A stretch of 53,959 bases of DNA from a virus, in the IMG/VR virus record IMGVR_UViG_3300033149_004108, positions 1-53,959 of that record. The stretch is one strand, 5' to 3'. Position 1 is the first letter of the stretch, and every line of letters begins with the position of its first letter. The notes below the pieces were generated by a model. That model made no database searches, was not told where the DNA came from, and saw nothing but the letters and a program-made list of their open reading frames with translations. A program made the position numbers and the translations under genes. Shown here in pieces: positions 47,637-53,959 of this stretch.

Positions 47637-48450
47637 TTGGCCGCGTGCAAGGGTTCTGCAAGCGTTCTGCGAAGCCCTGTTGGGCGCGCAGGTCCATCCG
47701 CCCAGCATCGAGAGGGTGGCCGTCAACGGCCCTGCCCTAGCCGAAGGCGCTCGTTGCGGCCCCCGTTCCCTCCTGGTGGCGGGATCGTAAGCCCCGGCCG
47801 GCCGCCTGCGCTCCAGGAGGTGATTGGCCAGGGAGGCGGCATAGGTCATCGCCAGCTCTACCCCGCCGCTCTACCTCGGCCTAGGGCCCCGCGTAGTCCG
47901 TCCGCCTTACCACGGACATTGCCGCCTCCTGCCCCGCTCTGGTATGGGCGCACCCCCACCACCTGGCTGGGGTCCTCGAAGGCGCGCGGCCTGGCTCTTA
48001 CCTCCAGGACGGCCCGCCGCGAGACGGGGGCGCGCTCGACCACCCGCCGCCGCCTGCTTCTCCCTCTCCGCCAGCCAGAATAGGTCCCCTGGTCCTGGCC
48101 CTAGTCTCGTAGGCCCTGGCCCCTGGCCGAGGGATACCCCCCTGCCTCGCCTCTAGCGCGCACGAGAACCGGAACTGCGCCGCCCCCGCCATGCCTCTCC
48201 ACCTATCGCCACCTCGCGCAGTCCCCTCCCTCGACGCAAACACAGGCCTGCCCCTTACCCCCATCCCCACTTGCTTGCCCGCCATGCGACCACCACGCTC
48301 CCTGGACAGTCAACGCCCCCGCCGAGGGTTCGGCCGACGCCTCGCCGAGGGGGCAAGCAAGGGGAGTCTCAGGGATTTTGCCAGGACCCGCTTGTGCCTC
48401 CGAAAACACCCTCCGACCCCCTCTCGCGGCCGAAGCGGGTTTTATTGCGG

Positions 48451-48479
48451 TTCAATGGGTTGCGCGAGGGATATATAAG
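48451..48479 (+). promoter_or_regulatory. Possible promoter for the terminase operon
   Basis: TTCAAT (48451-48456), 17 bases, TATAAG (48474-48479), about 30 bases before the small terminase. The -10 is good but the -35 matches only three of six positions. Confidence 0.4.
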
Positions 48480-48510
48480 TGATAGTCTGGGGGATAGGAG
48501 GAAGAGAGAC

Positions 48511-49245
48511 ATGGCGGAACAGTGCACGGCGATACTGAGCAATGGCGAGCGGTGCAAGCAACCGGCGTTGAAGGGATTTGACAAGTGTCGGCATCATAGT
48601 GGGATGAAGGGGGAGAAGTGGCTGAAGAATCCTGGGTCGATATTGGGGAAGTATCGTCATGGGTTGTATGCGAAGTTGCTGCCGAAGTTAGAGGCGGAGA
48701 TATACAAAGAGACGCAAGATGCGGACCTAGCGGCGGAGGGGGCGAGGTTATTGGCGGCGAAGTTGGGGGCGTACATGGCGATGCAGCGGGACAGGGTGAT
48801 GAGGGGAGAGGAGGACCTATCGAACGATGCTGAAGTGATGGAGTTGTTGAGCAGGGTGGCGCATCGGATGGGGTCGTTGCAGAAGATGAGCAAAGAGATG
48901 CAGGAGGGGAAGTTGAGTGGCAGCAACACGGTGAATGTGGCGATTATCTGGGGAGGTGAAGGAGGGGCGGGGATGCCGCCTGCGGTGATGGCGAGGGTAG
49001 AGGAAGTGAAGGGGGAACTGGGGGATGGGAGTGATGACGGGGTAGTAGAGGGTGAGGTATTGAGCAAGGCGCCGGGGGCTGAGGAAGTTGGGGAGATGGT
49101 GAAGGAGGTTGAGAAGCGGCCGGTAAAGCGGAAGCGTCGGAAGCCGAGGAGCAGGGGGGTGGGAGGCGTGCGGAAGCGGCAGAGGGATATGGCGGTTGGG
49201 TTAGACCCGCGGGTAGTGGCGAGGACGGCGAAGCGGGCTGTGTGA
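48511..49245 (+). CDS. Putative terminase small subunit
   Basis: 244 residues from ATG 48511 behind TAGGAGGAAGAGAGAC; longer frames upstream read through GC-rich non-coding sequence. CTAILSNGERCKQPALKGFD, KCRHH and KYRHGLY form the N-terminal zinc-finger-like unit common in small-terminase-like phage proteins. The middle is helical (RLLAAKLGAYMAM, RVAHRMGSLQKM) and the end is very basic (KRKRRKPRSR). Adjacent to the large terminase. Would recognise the packaging site, perhaps within the neighbouring non-coding region. Confidence 0.65.
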   Translation: MAEQCTAILSNGERCKQPALKGFDKCRHHSGMKGEKWLKNPGSILGKYRHGLYAKLLPKLEAEIYKETQDADLAAEGARLLAAKLGAYMAMQRDRVMRGEEDLSNDAEVMELLSRVAHRMGSLQKMSKEMQEGKLSGSNTVNVAIIWGGEGGAGMPPAVMARVEEVKGELGDGSDDGVVEGEVLSKAPGAEEVGEMVKEVEKRPVKRKRRKPRSRGVGGVRKRQRDMAVGLDPRVVARTAKRAV

Positions 49246-49252
49246 GCGTGTG

Positions 49253-50749
49253 ATGGGCAAGGGCCAGATACCGGAAGCGGTACGGATATACCATCAAGCG
49301 AAGGAAGCGGGGCAGTTTCTCATTGCAGGGACGGTGCCGTACACGCCGCATCCTGGGCAGAGGGTGTTCCACGAATCGGCGGCGAGGATACGGGTACTGG
49401 CGTGTGGGGCGCGCTGGGGGAAAGACCGCTCGTGTGTGAACGAAGCGATACGGGTGGCGGCGGCGGCGATGCAGTTGCCTGGGAGGGAGTTGCTGGTTCC
49501 GAAGGTACACGTCTGGTTTGTTGCGCCGAACTACCCGTTGGCGAAGCAGTTGTGGCGGGAGTTGAAAGCGTTTACGCCGCCGGAGGTGATATTGGGCGCG
49601 CCGAACGAGACGGAGCGCACGATTCACTGGCGTGGGGATGTGCTGATGGAGGTGAAATCGGCGGATGATCCTCGTTCCTTGCTGGCGGTGGGGCTGGACC
49701 TGGTGGTGGTGATTGAGGCGGCGTTGTTGCGGCCGGAGGCGTGGGAGATGGCATTGTATCCGCGGCTGACTTCTCCTGGGAGGTTGGGTTTGGCGATACT
49801 GAATGGGACGCCGAAGGGGAGGAACTGGTACTGGCGATTGTTCCACCGTGGGCAGGACCCGAACGACCCAGAGGTTGAATCGTGGAACTTTCCGACGCGC
49901 GCGATACCGACGCCCGATGGTGGGTGGGAGGACCATCCGTATGGAAACCCGCATATATCGCTTGACGAGATAGAGAATGCGCGGAAGGAGATGCCCGACC
50001 GGTGGTTCCGGCAGGAGTTTCTGGCGGAGTTTCTGACGGAGGGTGGTGCGGTATTTCGCAATGTGCGCCAGAGGGTATCGTTGCCGCCGCCGAATCCGAG
50101 GCGACCGATTGTGGTGGGGGTTGACCTGGCGAAGACCGAGGACTACACAGTATTCGTTGCGATGGACGCTGATGGCCGCATGGTGGCGATGGAGCGGATG
50201 CAAAGGATACCATACGACATACAAGCGGAACGCCTGTGCGAGTTTGTGAAGCGAGTTGGCGCGCCCAGGGTGTATATCGAGAAGAACGGGCCTGGGGAAA
50301 CATTTATTGACATGGCGGAAGGTGTGTTTGGTCGTAATGCTGTGAATTGTAGCCTTATCGGACAAGCAACATCGGCACAATCGAAGCGTCAGATGATTGG
50401 GTCACTGATTGTGGGTTTCGAGCAAGGCGACAGCGGTCTTACGATATTAGACGACCCGGTGTTGTTGAACGAGTTGGAGGCATTCTCTGCCGAGCAATTG
50501 CCGTCTGGCAATGAACGATATTCTGCGCCGCAGGGATTCCACGATGACTGTGTGATGGCGTTGGCGTTTGCGTGGTCGGCGGTGCGCGACAGCGGTCGTT
50601 TCGTGCAACGCGTTGGAACGGTGCCGAAGCGTGGTGCGAACGTGTTTGTGGGATTGAAGAAACTCCCTTATACTGGTGGCACGGGCCGTGGGCCTGGTGC
50701 ATATCGGTTCCGGCCATTGCGACGGAGGTTTGCGAACCATGCCAGATAA
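49253..50749 (+). CDS. Terminase large subunit
   Basis: 498 residues from ATG 49253 (GTG 49250 is directly before it). ATPase: ARWGKDR as a Walker A variant near residues 53-59, and LVVVIEAALL near 150-159 as Walker B. The usual Asp before the catalytic Glu is replaced by Ile (an Asp does occur five residues before it). Nuclease (RNase-H-like): VVGVDLAKTEDYTVF with the first Asp (about residue 291), VYIEKNG, and GFHDDCVMALAFA with the closing Asp pair. Order of motifs fits the family. Overlaps the portal start by 11 bases. Confidence 0.85.
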   Translation: MGKGQIPEAVRIYHQAKEAGQFLIAGTVPYTPHPGQRVFHESAARIRVLACGARWGKDRSCVNEAIRVAAAAMQLPGRELLVPKVHVWFVAPNYPLAKQLWRELKAFTPPEVILGAPNETERTIHWRGDVLMEVKSADDPRSLLAVGLDLVVVIEAALLRPEAWEMALYPRLTSPGRLGLAILNGTPKGRNWYWRLFHRGQDPNDPEVESWNFPTRAIPTPDGGWEDHPYGNPHISLDEIENARKEMPDRWFRQEFLAEFLTEGGAVFRNVRQRVSLPPPNPRRPIVVGVDLAKTEDYTVFVAMDADGRMVAMERMQRIPYDIQAERLCEFVKRVGAPRVYIEKNGPGETFIDMAEGVFGRNAVNCSLIGQATSAQSKRQMIGSLIVGFEQGDSGLTILDDPVLLNELEAFSAEQLPSGNERYSAPQGFHDDCVMALAFAWSAVRDSGRFVQRVGTVPKRGANVFVGLKKLPYTGGTGRGPGAYRFRPLRRRFANHAR

Positions 50750-52199
50750 CGCAAAGCGAACGCCGAAGAAAAGGAAGAAGGCGACAACCGCTACTGGTGG
50801 CTTTGCGAAACCGCGCGTGTTCAACTTCAGCAAGGCGTTGAACGCAGAAGCGCAACGCGTAGACACATTTGCCGGCCAGATTGGGACCACTGGTCTGCGC
50901 AGGATGGGGCCGTATGTCGTCGAGGAGTATCTGACCGAACTGCGCGGGAAGCAGGGGCGCGCCCGCTATCAAGAGATGTACAACACGGATGTTGTGCGCC
51001 GCGCCTTGCGAGCGATTCTGCTGCCGATGTTGCAAGCGTCGTGGCGGGTTGAAGGCGGTGCGGGTGCGGATGCTGAGCGGGCGCGTGAGTTTGTCGCACA
51101 GTGTATGGACGACATGTCGCATACCTGGCGCGAGTGGCTACAGGATGCGTTGATTGGTACTGCGGTGTATGGCGCGTCATGGTATCAGACGATATACAAG
51201 CGTCGGTTGGGGCCGAATCAGCGCGATGCAAAGAAGCGGAGCAAGTTCAACGATGGCTTGTGGGGGTGGCGGAAGTTCAGCCCTCGCTATCAGAACACAT
51301 GGGAAGGTTGGGAATGGGATGACGACGGGGATATGAAGGCGCTGATTCAGAGCGACCCGTATTCCGGCAGAGGCAAAGTAGTAATCCCGCTGGATATTTC
51401 ATTGCACTTCACATTGGAGGGGCGGCTTGGCAACCCAGAGGGGGAAAGTTTGTTGCGCGCAGCGTACCAGCCGTGGTACGGCTATCGCCACGCCGAGATA
51501 TGGACCGGCATCCTCATCGAGCGCATGGGCGGTATCCCTGAGTTTGCGGTAGAGGACGCGAATCTGCCGTTGTTCTCGGATGATATTCCAGAGATGCAGA
51601 ATCTGCGCTCGTACCTTGAGGATGCGGGCACTGCGTTCCGATTGGACGAACAGACCTGCATCATCACGCCGCCTGGCATCAAGTTCAACTTGCACACGCC
51701 TGCGGTGAGGGTGAACGACCTCATTCGCTACATGCAGTTCTGCGCCTGGAGAATCATGGGGTGTTTGCTGGCACAGTTTCTCGAACTCGGCCAGACGCCG
51801 TATGGCTCTTACGCGAAGACCGAGAGTGAAAAGGACTTCTTCCTGCAATCGTGCCAAGCGATGTTGCAGGCGATTGCTGATGTGCTGAACAGGTATGAGT
51901 TGCCGAGACTCTTCAAGTTGAACGCCGGTTCGTTTACTCAGCTCGAAGAGTTGCCGCAGTTAGTGCCCACCGATACGCGAGCACCTGACTTGACGACGGT
52001 TGCTGAGCCGTTGGCGAGACTCGTGCGCGCTGGTGTGATGGAGCCGTATCCTGCGTTGCAGGCGTATCTGCGTCAGATTGGTCATCTGCCCGAACCTGAT
52101 GAAGAGGAAGAGGATGGACCAACGACGCGGATTGAAGAGGAACCAAACGGTGAGGAGGAGGAAGCACAACATGCGAACGAGGTTGCAAACAGAACTTGA
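50739..52199 (+). CDS. Portal protein (DUF935-like)
   Basis: 486 residues from ATG 50739 (a longer frame adds 21 residues that overlap terminase). Features of DUF935-type portals: MYNTDVVRRALRAILLPMLQ, WREWLQDALIGTAVYGASWYQTIYK, ARLLRAAYQPWYGYRHAEIW-like helices and an acidic C-terminus. It sits between the terminase and the head genes. Twelve copies would form the DNA channel of the head vertex. Confidence 0.8.
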   Translation: MPDNAKRTPKKRKKATTATGGFAKPRVFNFSKALNAEAQRVDTFAGQIGTTGLRRMGPYVVEEYLTELRGKQGRARYQEMYNTDVVRRALRAILLPMLQASWRVEGGAGADAERAREFVAQCMDDMSHTWREWLQDALIGTAVYGASWYQTIYKRRLGPNQRDAKKRSKFNDGLWGWRKFSPRYQNTWEGWEWDDDGDMKALIQSDPYSGRGKVVIPLDISLHFTLEGRLGNPEGESLLRAAYQPWYGYRHAEIWTGILIERMGGIPEFAVEDANLPLFSDDIPEMQNLRSYLEDAGTAFRLDEQTCIITPPGIKFNLHTPAVRVNDLIRYMQFCAWRIMGCLLAQFLELGQTPYGSYAKTESEKDFFLQSCQAMLQAIADVLNRYELPRLFKLNAGSFTQLEELPQLVPTDTRAPDLTTVAEPLARLVRAGVMEPYPALQAYLRQIGHLPEPDEEEEDGPTTRIEEEPNGEEEEAQHANEVANRT

Positions 52200-52491
52200 C
52201 GACAGAGAGTTCATGCAGCGATACCCGCGCGCATGGCTAGATGATGTTGACGAGTGGCTTCGTTGGGGCGGCGTTGACCTGACGAAGTATCTGAAGCAGG
52301 CTCGCCAACTCGGCGACAGATTGGCGCGGGAGCGCGGTCTGGTGATGGCGCTGGAGGAACGCGACGGCGATGAAGTTGTGAGGTACTACCTACGGCCGGG
52401 CAGCATGAACTGGTATCGCTTGCCGATATTGCAACGCATACGGGCAAGGTTGGGGATGGCGAACCTGAAACCGCAGAAGAAGGTGTGGTGA
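52171..52491 (+). CDS. Small helical protein after portal
   Basis: 106 residues from ATG 52171, inside the end of the portal gene after GGTGAGGAGGAGG. Helical, basic (LKQARQLGDRLARERGLVMA). Unknown; possibly an internal head protein by position. Seven bases before the fusion gene. Confidence 0.6.
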   Translation: MRTRLQTELDDREFMQRYPRAWLDDVDEWLRWGGVDLTKYLKQARQLGDRLARERGLVMALEERDGDEVVRYYLRPGSMNWYRLPILQRIRARLGMANLKPQKKVW

Positions 52492-52498
52492 TTGCGTC

Positions 52499-53959
52499 AT
52501 GGCGAGAAGCCAACGATTCCTTGAAGCCTGGTATCAGCGTGTCAGTCCCTGGGTAAAGCGGTATCTGCCAGGCATTGCAGACAGGTTGTTGCGCCAAGCG
52601 AGGGGCGAAGCCGGCGGGCGTTCATCGCCATTGAAGGTTGATGCGGTTGAGAAGATGGCGTTGGGCGTTTTGAACGAGAAGAATGTGCGCAGCCTATCTC
52701 GCAACGAAGTCTTGAATCTTCATCGCCGTTGTCATCAGTTGGTAGCGCGCGCCAAAACATCGGCCGATATTGACACTGCCGAACTTGCCCGCGCCCATTC
52801 GCTACTCGTTTCCGAGATGAAGCGGCGCGGTATGTTCCACAGGTCGCCGTTGCAGGCGTGCATGTTGAAGTCGGAAGTAGTATCAGATGATGTTCCAGAG
52901 GAACTGGTAGTCATTCCCGACTTCGTTTCTGTGGTGGGTTCATCTGTCGCCGACGCAGAGAAGGCGAACGATATAGATGTGCTGTTTCGCGCTACGCGTG
53001 GAGCGAAGGGCTTCACGATACCTGCCAAAGGCATTGAGGTGCTCGCACGCAAGGCTATTGCGCCGCGCAAAGATAAGGAACTCCACTATATCGACGAACC
53101 GACTGGGCCGCATGCTGATTACATCCCGTTGTACGACCTCGTGTTGCGGCGCAGTAAGAGGCCCAAGCAAGTCGTGAAGGGGGATGGCGAGCACGACAAG
53201 GTTGACCTCGGTTGCGGAGATAACAAGCCCGCCGGCTACTTTGGCATTGACAAGCAGCCAGGTGATGCTGTTGATCTTGTTGCTGACCTGGAGTTTGGGA
53301 TTCCATTGCCCAGTGAATCTGCTGAAGTAGTGCGCGCTCATCACATACTGGAGCATCTACCCGACAAGGAATCAATCATGGCGGAGATTTGGCGCGTGCT
53401 CAAGCCAGGAGGGATTGCCGATATTGTCGTTCCGTCATCCGAGGGGATTGGTGCTGATGCAGACCCGACGCACAAGAGCAGATGGAACTCTGCATCATTC
53501 GCGTTCTGGACTGAAGAGAGTCTGCTTGCAGACCGCCCTCGTTTTGAGGAGGTGTCTGTTGAGTCAAAGTTGCAGCCGAACGGCAGCATATGGGTGTTTG
53601 CGAAGTTGCGCAAACCTGTTGAGAAGGCGGTAGCACCACTCAAGACATTTACTCCGCCGAAGCCGAGTATGGCGGCAATCACCGAAGTATTCTCGGTTGA
53701 TGAAATCTGGGATGCGTGGGTGAAGAAGCATCTTGACGGCGGCGTTGTCGCTGAACCGAAGTACAATGGCTTCCGCGCGATCCTCACTGGCGATGGCAAG
53801 GGTAGCGTCTCCATCTGGTTCGAGGACGCGAAACGGGAACACGAACTGCCTGGCTTGACCGACGCATTGCAGAAGATAGACGAGCCGTTCGTGTTGGATG
53901 CGAGCGTTGGTATCGAACGAGACGGCAAGCCACTGCCGAGAATCGAGCTGATGACGCTG
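52499..53959 (+). CDS. Multidomain fusion protein, N-terminal part (nucleotidyltransferase-, methyltransferase- and ligase-like)
   Basis: Starts at ATG 52499, 7 bases after the preceding stop, with AAGAAGG upstream. 449 codons reach the repeat, and the frame continues exactly at base 1. Residues 1-130 are helical. VVGSSVADAEKANDIDVLF (145-163) is the G-S...D-x-D signature of polymerase-beta-type nucleotidyltransferases, and GPHADYIPLYDLVL completes a related pattern. VDLGCGDNKPAGYFGID (235-251), HHILEHLPD and IWRVLKPGG form a Class I SAM methyltransferase. Residues 416-429 (VAEPKYNGFRAIL) match ligase motif I, K-x-N-G, with candidate lysine 421 for adenylate. The remaining domains are in the entry at 1. 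Four enzyme-like domains ahead of a head protease is highly unusual. Confidence 0.8.
   Translation, partial: MARSQRFLEAWYQRVSPWVKRYLPGIADRLLRQARGEAGGRSSPLKVDAVEKMALGVLNEKNVRSLSRNEVLNLHRRCHQLVARAKTSADIDTAELARAHSLLVSEMKRRGMFHRSPLQACMLKSEVVSDDVPEELVVIPDFVSVVGSSVADAEKANDIDVLFRATRGAKGFTIPAKGIEVLARKAIAPRKDKELHYIDEPTGPHADYIPLYDLVLRRSKRPKQVVKGDGEHDKVDLGCGDNKPAGYFGIDKQPGDAVDLVADLEFGIPLPSESAEVVRAHHILEHLPDKESIMAEIWRVLKPGGIADIVVPSSEGIGADADPTHKSRWNSASFAFWTEESLLADRPRFEEVSVESKLQPNGSIWVFAKLRKPVEKAVAPLKTFTPPKPSMAAITEVFSVDEIWDAWVKKHLDGGVVAEPKYNGFRAILTGDGKGSVSIWFEDAKREHELPGLTDALQKIDEPFVLDASVGIERDGKPLPRIELMTL
53846..53959. repeat. Terminal direct repeat, right copy
   Basis: Identical to bases 1-114. Removing one copy gives a circle of 53,845 bases with no broken gene. 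Confidence 0.95.

Larger units (their letters stand above)
47380..48510. other. 1.1-kb GC-rich non-coding divergence region
   Basis: No reading frame here looks like protein; all are Pro/Arg/Gly/Ala-rich shadows. The plus strand is G-rich up to about 47.68 kb, then C-rich to about 48.45 kb. It contains repeated palindromes, a G-quadruplex-type run and the transcription divergence point. Its place directly before the terminase genes suits a packaging site; an origin is also possible. Confidence 0.5.

Noticed and set aside
47518-48285. Several ORFs of 60-164 codons in the divergence region
   Set aside because: All are Pro/Arg/Gly/Ala-rich, lack ribosome sites, occur on both strands, and none looks like a folded protein.
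48944-50380. A 478-codon minus-strand ORF opposite the terminases
   Set aside because: Arg/His/Pro-rich shadow frame produced by GC-rich codons of the plus-strand genes. Terminase motifs are clear on the other strand.

Overview
The window is a complete or nearly complete tailed-phage genome, drawn as a linear contig. Its first 114 bases are repeated exactly at its end (1-114 = 53846-53959), and one reading frame runs through that join without a break. The molecule is therefore circular or circularly permuted, with a unit length of 53,845 bp. It carries terminase, portal, capsid, head-tail connector, tail tube, tape-measure and tail-tip genes but no contractile sheath, so it is siphovirus-like. 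No integrase or convincing lysogeny repressor is visible. The host is a bacterium with peptidoglycan (amidase endolysin plus holin), GGAGG-type ribosome binding sites and sigma-70-like promoters. The holin family and an antisense-RNA-like locus hint at a Firmicutes-like host, but this is not proven.

There are two transcription arms. The plus-strand arm starts near 48.5 kb with the small terminase, large terminase, portal and a small protein. It continues through a very large fusion protein that crosses the contig ends (52499 to 1926) into a glycosyltransferase/sulfatase cassette (1.9-6.8 kb). A promoter and a terminator follow, then scaffold, decoration and major capsid genes (7.0-9.5 kb), head-tail connectors and tail genes (9.6-22.4 kb), lysis genes (22.9-24.0 kb) and a few accessory genes, ending near 24.9 kb. 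The minus-strand arm starts at a promoter at 47.35 kb and runs leftward to 25.17 kb. It holds about 60 mostly tiny, tightly overlapping genes, many of them cysteine-rich zinc-ribbon proteins. Set among these is a replication and recombination core: sliding clamp, PD-(D/E)XK exonuclease, RecT/Bet-like annealing protein, DnaB-N/RecA-type helicase and RuvC-like resolvase. The arms converge at about 25 kb and diverge at about 47.3-48.5 kb. The divergence zone is a 1.1-kb GC-rich region without convincing genes.

The most unusual items are listed here. (1) A predicted 1090-residue protein joins nucleotidyltransferase-like, SAM-methyltransferase-like, DNA-ligase-adenylation-like and LigD 3'-phosphoesterase-like segments to an XkdF-type prohead protease. 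(2) The sequence that normally ends such proteases sits 5 kb downstream at the start of the scaffold-like gene, with the sugar-modification cassette in between. (3) Eleven perfect copies of a 9-mer, ACCTTTGCA, lie just upstream of the helicase gene and suggest a replication origin or operator. (4) A G-run followed by a hairpin marks a likely -1 frameshift in the tail assembly chaperones. (5) Structured leaders and an antisense-RNA-like locus lie in the rare intergenic gaps.

Three small genes in the minus arm each need one extra base in a run of three identical bases to be intact, so sequencing or assembly indels must be considered beside real frameshifts. Functions were assigned by reading motifs. 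No database search was run.
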